DNA of 64,000 nucleotides, from assembly GCF_042242105.1 (NCBI RefSeq), contig NC_092012.1, positions 12,067,470 through 12,131,469 of the forward strand. The letters run 5' to 3'. The notes beneath the pieces were generated by a model. That model saw only the letters and a program-made list of their open reading frames with translations, ran no database searches and was not told the DNA's origin. The stretch is from Pempheris klunzingeri (lineage: Eukaryota; Chordata; Actinopteri; Acropomatiformes; Pempheridae). The position numbers and the translations under genes were made by a program. Shown in pieces: positions 12,801-22,975 of the stretch (the first letter of the stretch is position 1; each line of letters begins with the position of its first letter).

Positions 12801-13530
12801 CATGTTGCATCTGTGCAATAGTCTGAAAATGTTTGTAGCCAAAAGAGAGACTGTCTTATTTTGACATCCTCTTTTGCTCAGTGCAGCATCATAGCACTTG
12901 CTTTCATCCTGGAACACCCCTCTCTCCTCCCCCCTCTTCCTTTTCTCTGCCTCTTGCAAGCATTCCTGCCCCTCCCCCCCTTTAGTTCCCCTTCGCTGGT
13001 ATGGATCTGTGAAATGTTGGCAGGGTGTGCTGCTATGGAGCCTCAGCGATAGGAATGGTGATGTGAAAGGGAAAGAGGTGAGGAAGATTACCTCAGAGAA
13101 AGGACTAATTTCTCTGGGTAAAGAACTATTCTTTTGTTTGCCCGATCGTGACATGCAGGCTGCATATAACGGGCAGCCATGTTCCACCAACCAAAATATT
13201 TGTAAGGTGGCCAGTGACCTAAAGGACATTGCTCTTCGTAGATGTGAATAATCAAACTCTGAACCACTGGAGCTGATATGAGCTGTAGTGGCGGTGGATG
13301 TCAACAAGTGGTTTGAAATTTACTGCTCTGCTTCTTTTGCAACTATAGTAACAAAAGCGCATTGGATTTTATGGTTTGAAAATTAGTTACAATTTTCTGA
13401 TTCATTAATAAGAAAGTCTGATCCATAGCTTAGAGTGAGTACAATAAATCTTATTTGTAACCCAGTGCCTCAGACAGCTGTAGAATACATGAAAAGACAA
13501 GCAGATCACTGTAGGCTATAACAATCTCTT

Positions 13531-13739
13531 TTTATTCTCTATTCCGAACAATCAATTTAAAATGAACAGTCCTCACAGGTACCATTATTATAAAAGGCCA
13601 AAACATTTATGTCATGTCTCTGCATATAGTAATAGAAAGGATATATGACATTCTAAATCAGGTAACATACTAATAATGAATGCTGTTCCAATAAACCACT
13701 TCGTGATATTCATCAGGCTCACACACACACAGATTTATT
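13531..13739 (-). terminator. basp1: Candidate poly(A) signals of basp1
   Basis: On the minus strand AATAAA occurs at 13734-13739 and again at 13531-13536, about 345 and 545 bases past the basp1 stop codon. Either would give a 3' UTR of ordinary length. The choice cannot be made from sequence alone. Confidence 0.5.
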
Positions 13740-14081
13740 CATTTCATCCATCAATATCATGTCTACTGTTCAGTATTTTCACTCTGCTCCCCAGTTTCCG
13801 TCTGCCTGCGTTCACCCTCTCATTCCAAACCTAAAGTCTCCTCTCTGCCTTTCCATCTCACTTCCTATCTCTGTTCTGTCTGTCTGTTTACCTTTCTCTC
13901 TCTCTCTCTTTCTATCCTCAAGTGGTTGCATTTCATTTTTGGTTACTCAAAAGAAAACATCCTTTTGCCTGAGTTACCAGCATTCCAGAAAGCCTAGCTG
14001 TGTTTGTGATACCTTGATGGCTTTCTCGCACCATCGGAAGGATTAAACTGCATTCACATTGATTTGAGAGATGGCTTCTTT

Positions 14082-15881
14082 TCAGACTGCCTGGGTGACC
14101 TCAGTGCCGGGACCCTCCACCATGTCGGAGATTCCATCAGGAACCTCCTGGACATCACCACTCAGGTTCACGTCCTTTTTCAGTTCAAAGTCACTCAGCT
14201 CCTTGATAGGCGTCTCCTCTGGCTTTTCATTACCATTAACACATTCCTCTGTCTGTGTGACAGTAGTGGCAGCAGAATCTGTGCACTCCCCATTCACAGC
14301 TGGAGGTGCATCTACTTCTGCCGCATCCTCTGTAACAGAAGGGCTCTCCAAATTTCCATTTTCCAGCTTACTTTCTACCTCAGGCTCTGGGCAAGGCACC
14401 TCTTCCGCAGAGGTTTCGGCTGCCTCTTCAGAATCAGCAGTAATTTCGCTGGCAGAGACAGACTCAGAGATGACAATCTCAGGGACAGGTTCTGCTGCTT
14501 CTGGCTGAGCCTCCACCTCTGCCTTAGTGTTGAAGGTTTCTGGTGCAACAGATTCCTCCTCTACAGGTTGATATTCAGTGGGGACTTCTTCTGCTGCAGT
14601 CTCCAAGACCTCAGGTGTTTTTGCTTCAGCTCCCACAGTCTCAAGTTCAGTAATGTCTGATGTGGCTAAAATTGGTTCTGGCTGAACCATTTCTACTTGT
14701 TTCTCTGCTGCAGATTCTACTACATCAGCCTCTATCAGTTGCTCTGTTGTTGGCTCAAGTACTTGCTCAACCTCTGGCTCCGGTGCTTTCTCTGGTTCGG
14801 GTTCTGGCTCTGGTTGTGACTCTGGCTCTGGTTGTTGCTCTGGCTCTGCTGTCTTCTCTGGCACTGGCTCGATGGTTTGCTCTGGTTCCGGGACTTGCTC
14901 CAGCACGGGCTCAGCAGCTGGCTCAGCCACTGGCTCAGGTTCAGGGACAGCAGCAGCCACCACTGTCTCCTCCACAGTGACCTCTGGCTCAGTAACAGTC
15001 TCTGGGATGGGCTCTGGCTCTTGGTCCTCGGGTGCTTCCTCTGTGGTGGCAAGAACAACCTCTGGCTCTGGCACAGCTGGAACAGCTGCAACAGGCTCTT
15101 CTACAGGAAGCTCTTCAGGTGCAGCTGCAGACTCAGGTTCAACATCACTCGACACCTTTGACTCCTCAGCTGCTGCAACTGGTTCTTCTGTTACTTGAGC
15201 AGGTTCCTCTGGAGCTGCAGGAGTTGGTTCCTCTACTGGAGCAGTCTCCTCTGGTGCAGCAACTGGTTCCTCTACTGCAGCTGCAACTGGTTCCTCTACT
15301 GGAGCAGTCTCCTCTAGTGCAGCAACTGGTTCCTCTACTGCGGCTGCAACTGGTTCCTCCACTGGAGCAGTCTCCTCTGGTGCTGCAACTGGTTCCTCTA
15401 CTGCAGCTGCAACTGGTTCCTCCACTGGAGCAGTCTCCACTGGTGCTGCAACTGGTTCCTCTACTGCAACTGCAACTGGTTCTTTCACTGGAGCTGCCTC
15501 CTCTGGTGCTGCAATTGGTTCTTCTACTGAAGCTGCCTCCTCTGGTGCTGCAACTGGTTCCTCCACTGGAGCTGCCTCCTCTGGTGCAGCTACTGGTTCC
15601 TCTACTGGAGCCGCCTTCTCTGCAGCTTCAGGAGCTGGTTCCTCTGGAGGTGCAGATTTGGGCTCTTCTGGAGCTTTTACAGCCTCTGTTACTGCCGCCA
15701 CAGCTGACCCCACGGCTTCCTGTACCACATTGTCTGCCTCAGCTGTCAACTTTGCTTCTGTGGGTGGGGCTTCAGCCTCCACTTTAGCAGACTCATCTGC
15801 AGCTGCTACGGCCTCATCCTTCGCCTGTTTGGGGTCGCTCACATCATATCCCTTCCTCTTCTTGCTCAGTTTGCCTCCCAT
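14082..15881 (-). CDS. basp1: Brain acid soluble protein 1 (BASP1/NAP-22/CAP-23), expanded repeat form
   Basis: The frame encodes 599 aa from an ATG in optimal context (ACACCATGG). The N-terminus MGGKLSKKRKGY is nearly identical to the BASP1 signature. Gly2 is the myristoylation site, and the Lys-rich stretch is the membrane and calmodulin-binding effector region. BASP1 is a growth-cone protein of the inner plasma membrane that affects PIP2, actin and neurite growth, and in the nucleus acts as a WT1 co-repressor. The rest is very acidic and rich in Ala, Pro, Glu and Val. Residues about 92-132 hold 13-aa repeats and about 137-221 hold four 21-aa repeats (VEEPVAAAVEEPVAAPEETAP). Human BASP1 is about 227 aa, so this protein is more than twice as long. 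Coding is in one exon, as in other vertebrates; an acceptor (TTCTAG) ends at 15890, eight bases before the ATG, implying an upstream non-coding exon. Database predictions of similar fish proteins may carry other names because of the low-complexity repeats. Confidence 0.85.
   Translation of the reverse strand: MGGKLSKKRKGYDVSDPKQAKDEAVAAADESAKVEAEAPPTEAKLTAEADNVVQEAVGSAVAAVTEAVKAPEEPKSAPPEEPAPEAAEKAAPVEEPVAAPEEAAPVEEPVAAPEEAASVEEPIAAPEEAAPVKEPVAVAVEEPVAAPVETAPVEEPVAAAVEEPVAAPEETAPVEEPVAAAVEEPVAALEETAPVEEPVAAAVEEPVAAPEETAPVEEPTPAAPEEPAQVTEEPVAAAEESKVSSDVEPESAAAPEELPVEEPVAAVPAVPEPEVVLATTEEAPEDQEPEPIPETVTEPEVTVEETVVAAAVPEPEPVAEPAAEPVLEQVPEPEQTIEPVPEKTAEPEQQPEPESQPEPEPEPEKAPEPEVEQVLEPTTEQLIEADVVESAAEKQVEMVQPEPILATSDITELETVGAEAKTPEVLETAAEEVPTEYQPVEEESVAPETFNTKAEVEAQPEAAEPVPEIVISESVSASEITADSEEAAETSAEEVPCPEPEVESKLENGNLESPSVTEDAAEVDAPPAVNGECTDSAATTVTQTEECVNGNEKPEETPIKELSDFELKKDVNLSGDVQEVPDGISDMVEGPGTEVTQAV
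15219..15608 (-). repeat. basp1: Coding minisatellite in basp1 (39-bp and 63-bp units)
   Basis: In-frame tandem units encode about three copies of a 13-aa motif, then four copies of a 21-aa motif (VEEPVAAAVEEPVAAPEETAP). The 21-aa unit looks like a fusion of a short VEEPVAAA piece with the 13-aa unit. High DNA identity between units suggests recent expansion or ongoing length polymorphism. Confidence 0.85.
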
Positions 15882-15889
15882 GGTGTCTC

Positions 15890-18560
15890 CTAGAACAAGT
15901 GGACGAAGGTGTCTTTTAATCATTGATATTAAATCTACTACATTGTTCAATAACATACGTATATCTAAAAGGTGTAGACAAACATTTGTTCCTACAAAGA
16001 ATTTACAGTTTCCAACACATCTGATCTGTTTGAGGATTAAACACATGCTGACACAAGAGCAGAAGTGCTCAAACATCAGATCATCTTGTTGGGGTGCTAA
16101 CCACTAAACCACTTTCCCAACTGAGCATAGTGGTGATACTCTTAATTTACACATGTATGTCTACTTATGTAGTTATTTCAGGTAGTTAAATTCTATATAA
16201 TACATGTGAACATTAGGAATGTGTTCTGTCAAACCTTTGTTGACTTGGTTCCTTCAAATGTAAAACAGTGTTCTGTCAGAAAGCAGGATGGAGAGAAGTC
16301 TATTGTCTACAAGTGAACTAGAAGTTCAATTAGGAAATTGCTCCCTGCCAAACAGTTTGGCTAGAACACAAATGTAAATGCATGGGAACCTCACTGGCAT
16401 CAGACAACTCTGCAGACTCTCTACCCTTAAAGGAATGTTGGGTAAGGCTCAGTGCCAAATGAGCCCACAACGCTGAGTTGAATATATGATGTAGTTGCGC
16501 AACTATACCTCAAGCTACAAAGTATGTAGTGTAGTAAGTCTCACAACATACATAGACAGGGGCAGTCCGGAGCCTGCCGTTACATTCACATATAAGTGGT
16601 AAATTACAAAATTGGATTTTCAATATGAATCTCAGGTCAGTGTAAAACTACAATAATCCATTGACATATTCTGTGAATAGAACAAACATGTACAACTGTC
16701 ATGTGGGTCTTCATGTTAAGGCCACAACACTGCTGTCACTGTAGAGGTGGAGTTTGTGATTGCCACAGACTGTAACTTCCTTTCAGAGACCAAACAGAGA
16801 ACTGGAAGTTCATCTTTAGCCTACTGCTTGTGTTTCAGCAGGTCCTGAACAAACCAACCTGTATAAGAACGTCCTTCAATGTCGCGGTTAAGCAAAATAG
16901 AGATTTCAGGTTTCTGTTTTACCTACGGCAGTCTGATGTTCTGTTTCAGTCTGACAGATGCCACTCAGAAAATCAGAAAATATTTTACAGCATGGGTTGT
17001 TCATTCTATTATCTCCAAAATGCCACAAGCGGGGCTTTCAGCCTGCAGGGCAGGTTGTGATTATGAACAATCTGGGAACTGTCCATAGTGCTACAACAGA
17101 GCAATCAAGACAGGATGCGCCACACCATAATGGGATAGGCAGCACTAGTAAAAAAAATAAGCCATGTCTGCTTTTACAGCAACAAAGACCTAATTCTGCT
17201 TTTGAATCTACCTAATTCTACTCTATTTTCTATGTGGATGTTTCCTATTTGCCCTTTTTTTTTTTTTTTTTTTGCCAAAACCCTTCTCTGCATCTCTGGC
17301 CTCCAAATAAGACAAAGCATCAATGCACAGTTTTAGGAGAAACCCCAATATTTTGACATCAGATCACTGTGTATTGTCGCTGACATTTTTTCAGGAAAGA
17401 TAAAATACATGTTCAGGAGACACAGAGCTTTAGGCTCATGAAGGAGACAGCATGTGCTGGACGGCAGCATGTGCCGGCCGGTAACAAAGGATGGGGATTC
17501 CTCACCAGCAGCTACTCACTGAATAAAGTAATAGGTGGGGTAGTTTGGCAGCAATCACTGATGTTAATCCGTGCCGTAGTGTAGGGTATAGGCCTAGGGC
17601 TGCTGCACAGGGGAATTACCCTATTCACTGGCCACGAACACTTGTGTGCTAAAAGCTGAAGAGGGGTCTCCATCCCCCATTTCAACCCACCCACCATCTC
17701 TCAGCTGCTCTGGTGCTTTTTTGTTCACCAGCGTTTGAAAGCTTCGTACTCACACCGCCAAGCGAAAGAAAACGAAATTCGACATAATAACGCCAAAGCA
17801 CCACAACTTCAAAACTTAGTTTTGCGGTTTCTTTATCACAGGTTGTCTTTTTTTTTTTGATCGCCTGGCCTACTTTAACCAACAACAAAAAAAAAACCAA
17901 CCCCAGCGCTGCTGCCTGAGAAGAAGCACTAAATCAAACTCGACCGCTGAGGAGGAGAAAAAGAAGGAAGAAAAAAAAAAAAGCCTGTCTTTATTGTGCC
18001 AGCCTTGAAATGTACAAATTTAGATGATAGGAGAAAGACAAAGAGAGAGAGAGAGAGAGAGAGAACAATGGGTAAGCTGCAGCTCTTAGGCATCTCTTCT
18101 CTTCCTCACTTCATTCTTTTTCTTCACCTCCAGACATGTTGCAAATAAAAATAAATCATAAAACCCAATAAAAAAAAAAAACAGTGCTCTGATGGGACCA
18201 ACCTGTATTTCCAGAGAGTGATCACTTGGCTTCTCTTCCAGGCTCCGGCTGGATGTGATAATGGAGGTAACCCTTTGGAGTGACAGCTGCAGATTCCGCC
18301 CCAGTGCAGTGTGGAACTGTGTTGTAACTGAGGAGTGCCCCCTCACAGTTTTCTAGACATCTGTCGCTATCACAATCCAGCCTACCCCACTACTGCTCCG
18401 TCTGCAATCTACACCCTCCCGATCTTTAACCCCTCCTCTCCTGCACACACCCACTTCTCCAGCGCATATTTCTCTCTTGTATAAATACATCTGGGGACTG
18501 AGGGGGAGGATTGTAAGCGGACTGGCACTTATTTAAATTTGCAAAATGCTAGTTTATCTC
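15890..18560 (-). promoter_or_regulatory. basp1: Upstream region of basp1: probable intron, 5' non-coding exon and promoter
   Basis: Immediately before the coding exon is a splice acceptor with a pyrimidine tract (CACCTTCGTCCACTTGTTCTAG on the minus strand). Vertebrate BASP1 has a non-coding first exon. Here candidates lie in 18110-18460, where minus-strand donors such as CTGGAG|GTGAAG occur. A TATTTATA element lies near 18479-18486, with a GC box (GGGGCGG) further downstream. The exact exon is not resolved. The region also holds poly-T at 17255-17273 and a GA run at 18043-18063. Confidence 0.3.
18043..18063. repeat. (GA)n microsatellite
   Basis: An uninterrupted run of GA units upstream of basp1. 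Confidence 0.9.
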
Positions 18561-18600
18561 TTGCTTTGCCTGAAAGTAAAGATGCAGGAAATCAAATTAC

Positions 18601-18628
18601 CCCCCCCCCCCCCCCCCTCCCTCCCTCC
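18601..18628. repeat. Poly-C tract followed by CTCC units
   Basis: Seventeen consecutive C, then CTCC-type repeats. On the minus strand this is a long G run with G-quadruplex potential. Confidence 0.9.
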
Positions 18629-18708
18629 ACCCCACCCACCAGTAGTATTACTGTAATATAAATTATGCATAGGAGACATAATGTCGGTAAAGCCACTTGA
18701 GCAGCACA

Positions 18709-18721
18709 AACACACACACAC

Positions 18722-18757
<36 letters not shown>
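18709..18757. repeat. (CA)n microsatellite
   Basis: About 24 CA units with one CG interruption. Confidence 0.95.
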
Positions 18758-18759
<2 letters not shown>

Positions 18760-21700
18760 CATTACTATAGATGATCACTGATTTTTTCTTCTGTTTCTGT
18801 TTATCAGCAAGATAACATGCACGGTCATCCCAACTTGCATTGAAAGTAGTTATCAGACAGATAAAAAGTGATACCATGCATAGTAAACATCAGCATGTTA
18901 AAAGTCATTCTGAGTAAATCATCAGGCAAGCTGATTTTATTTAGTTTGAAAGTGCTAAACTGAATCTACATTATGTGGCTGCAGCATGTGATTTATTTTC
19001 GAGCTGTGGTGAATTGTTTGTATATGGACATCAGCGTTTAGATGGGTCACCTAAATCATATGACGTTATTAAAATGTAGACTGAAGTTTATGTTGTTCTT
19101 GTTCGGGATACAAAGAGGACCAAAAGTTCACTCTAAACACTGTGAAGTACTCTGATGCATTGCGCCTCTATGCTATTTGTCTTCTATGTGTTAATGGGAT
19201 ATGGCTGGTCCTGGTGAAACTTAATGAAAAACTGACCCTTCCAGGTGAACATGGCGTCCCCTTCAACAATATGACCCGAGCAGCATGCCAGTGACACGCC
19301 GTTGTAAACCAATGATGACTCTCAGATGCAGTGTGCATTTATCAAATGACGTTAGGGCATAATTAATTCATTCATTCACTTAATCTCATTTAAACCTCCC
19401 ATCTCTTCCAGCAGTTCTCCACTTGTTTCCACTTGCAGAGGCTTCCTGTGAAAAGAAAGGCGAGATGAGTCTTTTCCTCACAGTTCACGCAAACACATTT
19501 TTAGTGACAGTTTCTCTCAGTGAAACTGGGAGAAAGACATTAGAAACTACTTAACAATTGGCCTGACGATCTTATTACATCGGCCAAAACTCACCAACCC
19601 GGTATTTAATAAGACGTGCCTTTGGAGAGCTGCCAAACAGGTTATCTTATCCTGGTTTGGGCCTAACTGAGGGTTATTTCTAAGGAGATAAATACAATTA
19701 AAAGAATAGCAGTTGCTGTAGCATCGATGCAAGAAATGTGTGCAATGTATTTCTTATTCATATTTTCATTTAAAATAACCTCATTCTGACAGAATTTGTA
19801 GGCCAGTTACATGTTCCCTGATACATCACAATGGTTTTGGTACTTTTCTTTTCTTTTCTTTTCTTCTCCACTCTTGAGGTTTCCCATGTAAGGATCTTTT
19901 AATAAATACATAGATCTCTCATGTTATCCAGAATTAATACCAGACAGACAGTATTATTGAGGTGACAGCACCCTCTCCTGTCGCAGGAGCACATAGTACA
20001 ACACAGCATCTGTGAGGAAACCTTGTTGGGCAGTAAAATCGTAATGATAAGCAATTTAGATATAACAATGACACAGTTTTAATATCTAGTTGCATTGAAC
20101 ATGTCTGAGATATCCATTAAAACTGCGTATGACTTTCTGACACTGGCAAATGAAATATTCCTGATTCATTCAGTGTGAATTGCTACAAAAAAACTCCAGA
20201 CAAGACAAAGAAAATATTTTTTTTAAAAAAGAACTATGGCTGTCACAGGAATATTGAGAAAACCCATTTCTGTTGTTTGGTTGATGAAATGAATGATGAA
20301 TGGTACAAAATGCTCTGTTTCCTACTTTTTCTGCTGCCACAAAGTTCTAGTTTCTATCTGTTAAAGAAAAGAAGAAAATAAGATCAGTTTTTGTTTGTTT
20401 TCCCCACTGGCAGCAGCAGAGCTAAGCAGCGACAAAGGGGCAGCAAGGGCTGAGTTTCACATGATGCAAAACCTCTGGAATGCATTCCCAGGAGTATAAC
20501 CACCATCCCAGCGAACCACACTGCTCCACACAGGCAGAGAACTCACAGGCATACATGGGGAGGCCTCGGAAAACCCCCCAGACTTATCATGTAAATGTCC
20601 GAAGCTCGTCTGTCTCCAAGTCCTGGTCCTGTTGACCTCGACTGACACAGAGACTGAAGAGGTGGCGAAATAAAGAAACAGGTGCTAAGTGCTACAACAC
20701 GCTACGGGCCAGTGTCCCACTAGTGTGCGTGTGCAGGAATGTGCCTGTAAAAAAGTTGGGTTTGAGTGGAGGTTTTTTCCCATGTGAGGAAGGTTATACT
20801 CTAGAGAGATCAATGTATTTATAATCAATGATCTGACTTGATTTTATCTAAAAATGTTTGAACTTGATGAAAGTTCACTTCAGATTACATTCAGTCATTC
20901 AATAAAGACAATTTATGCGCTGTTTTCACCACAACTCTCAAAATATTGTGTGTAGGTAGGGTGCAACAAAAACTCATAAAATATTATAGTGAAAGTTAAT
21001 TAGTAAAAGAAAGTTAGTTAGAAAAGGAAGTTAGTTAGTAACTGTGCTGCGTGGGTCAGTTTGTTTGGGCTTTATTAACTGAAAGTTAGTTCACCAACAA
21101 GAGCGCATGGTTATATGTAAAATAACAATAGCTACAATGTTATTATAAATCAAAGTACGACATCTGCACACCATTTCAGATCCACTCATAATATAGACTT
21201 GATTACGACAGAGATAAATAAATGCCATAAAAATCTCAACTAAAGTGAAGTTACAACTTTGCTTCCTAAATATGATTTCAGTTCAAATGGGTTAAATTCC
21301 AGCCTTTGCAGAAAAAGAAGGAGAGGTGTACAAAATGGTTTGGTTATGATCTTTACTCATTCAATTTCAGAGAAACATGAACAGCGCCCTCTACTGCACA
21401 TTCATTATTTCACAACAGCAGGGTGAAATAATAAGAATAAAAAAATAATACAAATATTCAGATATCACGAGTCCTTCTCCTCGTCACTAAGGTCTGACAT
21501 GGGTTTGTTAAAGAACTATTCTCTTTTGCTAAAGTTTAAAGATATGATTCATTTTCCAATTGACATGTGATTAACAGGTACATGATGGAAAAATCTTACT
21601 TGACAATAATGTCCCCTTTGGCATACCTGACTTGTTTTCTTTACAGAAGTTGGAAATAATTTGTGAGAAAAACTTGAAGTTGTAGTTTCTATAATTGGCA

Positions 21701-22820
21701 TTAGATGACCATGTATTTACTGGACTGTCTTGCCCTTTAAGTTTTACTAAAGTGAAGACCGTGGGTCTGCTATCAGACACAAAGTGTGATCCCTTCCCCT
21801 ATTTATGTATTTTTGCTCCCAAATTTAGCCTTGGCCATATGGTGAGTGTATCACAAATCTGCTTATAAGTATAAGCTTTAGAGATACAGAGAGTTGGTGA
21901 AGATTAGATCGAATTTAAGACAACATTTTTGATGGCTCCCAGATTAATTGGTCAGCTTTTTCTCTATTAGATTCTTCTTAATCAAAGAAACTCTGAAAAC
22001 AAAACTATTTATTTACAGCGAGACCAGGTCCCTGAGGTGACTTAATCCTAAAAATAATGGTGGCAATAGAACAGTCGCTGTGGGAAGATTCGGATTGGTT
22101 GACACACTCTTTTTTTTGGCCCTGCACGGCCTTTGAACAAAAGGTATTAGCCACCAAACACCCTGCCACATTAACACAATAAACATTGTGTTGCAAGGAC
22201 ACTGAACCAGTTTCACAGAGTGCACAATGAACATGATCATTCTTGAGGCCATAAAAACGATCTTTGATGATTTTTAGCATCCTTTAGTGAGAAAGTAGTT
22301 CTTGAATCCGTGAAGTGTGTTCAACTGTATCTATGGACACCCTTGTGGTATGTGCTTATTAGACTGCTGAGCAACCACGGACCCTGTCTTGTTTTTTTTT
22401 CATGTAGAGGAGACTAGCAGAAGAATCACAGATGTGCCTGCTTGACAGACATAGTTGGAGACATATAAACTGGCAAAATTAAGTCTATAAGGTCAAGAAT
22501 TAAAGAGAATTAGAGATTAAGTCAACTCTAAATCACAGAAAACTATAAAGGACTTATTGCCAGAGGGCATTTGTTGATATCACAGTGTTCCTCATCAGCT
22601 GTTCAAGAAAAAAAAAAAAAGAAAAAACTACCATGACATCACTTATTGGGATGTGGCCAGAAGTGCTGCTTGATAGTTCAGACCCATGTTTGAGCCACAA
22701 AAACTGTCTTCCAATGTCAAATCCTCCTCTTTCACACACTATTATCACATGTTGTGCAAATGGAGTGCGTGAATCCTCATAATAACCACTGACACAATCA
22801 ATAAGGACACTTTACAGCTA
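18760..22820. other. Intergenic DNA between basp1 and dync1li2
   Basis: AT-rich unique sequence with a short TTTTC repeat near 19848-19866. I see no exon with a supported frame. This gap separates two divergently transcribed genes, so it should hold their upstream regulatory DNA. Confidence 0.5.
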
Positions 22821-22824
22821 CTTT

Positions 22825-22975
22825 AGCGGACGTCGGGTGCTCGCAGAGGTGCTCGCAGGGCACCGGCGCGGCGCAGCAGTCAGTGAATGTAACGCACCCT
22901 TGACTGCTTGGATGAAGGCGGTGCTAGTGGTGCCCAAGAAGCAGGGCCTCGCCTTTGTGGTTGTAGAAAGAGAAG
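22825..22975 (+). promoter_or_regulatory. dync1li2: CpG-rich promoter and 5' UTR of dync1li2
   Basis: GC and CpG content rise sharply here (GGACGTCGG, CACCGGCGCGGCGC) against AT-rich flanks. GACGTC is a CRE-like core. An in-frame TAG at 22964-22966 lies just before the ATG, which supports that ATG as the first in frame. The transcription start itself is not resolved. Confidence 0.55.

Larger units (their letters stand above)
8620..13500. other. Non-coding stretch with microsatellites only
   Basis: Contents are simple repeats (9151-9260, 9784-9800, a CA tract near 12597 and poly-A at 11372-11387) and unique sequence. Open frames of 117 and 173 codons overlap each other on opposite strands at 12786-13307. 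They lack paired splice sites or family features, so I leave them unannotated. Confidence 0.55.

Noticed and set aside
12786-13307. 173-codon minus-strand frame overlapping a 117-codon plus-strand frame
   Set aside because: Both strands are open at once and neither shows family motifs or splice context.
14064-14660. 198-codon plus-strand frame over the 3' half of basp1
   Set aside because: It is an antisense shadow; the minus-strand frame has the conserved start and family features.
15032-15787. 251-codon plus-strand frame, rich in Leu, Gln, Val and Pro
   Set aside because: It is the antisense shadow of the basp1 repeat array. Its periodic LVPLLEQSPLV units simply mirror the repeat on the other strand.
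16083-16125. TGGTTTAGTGGTTAGCACC on the minus strand, resembling a tRNA-derived SINE A box
   Set aside because: Too short, with no B box at the expected distance, so no SINE can be supported.
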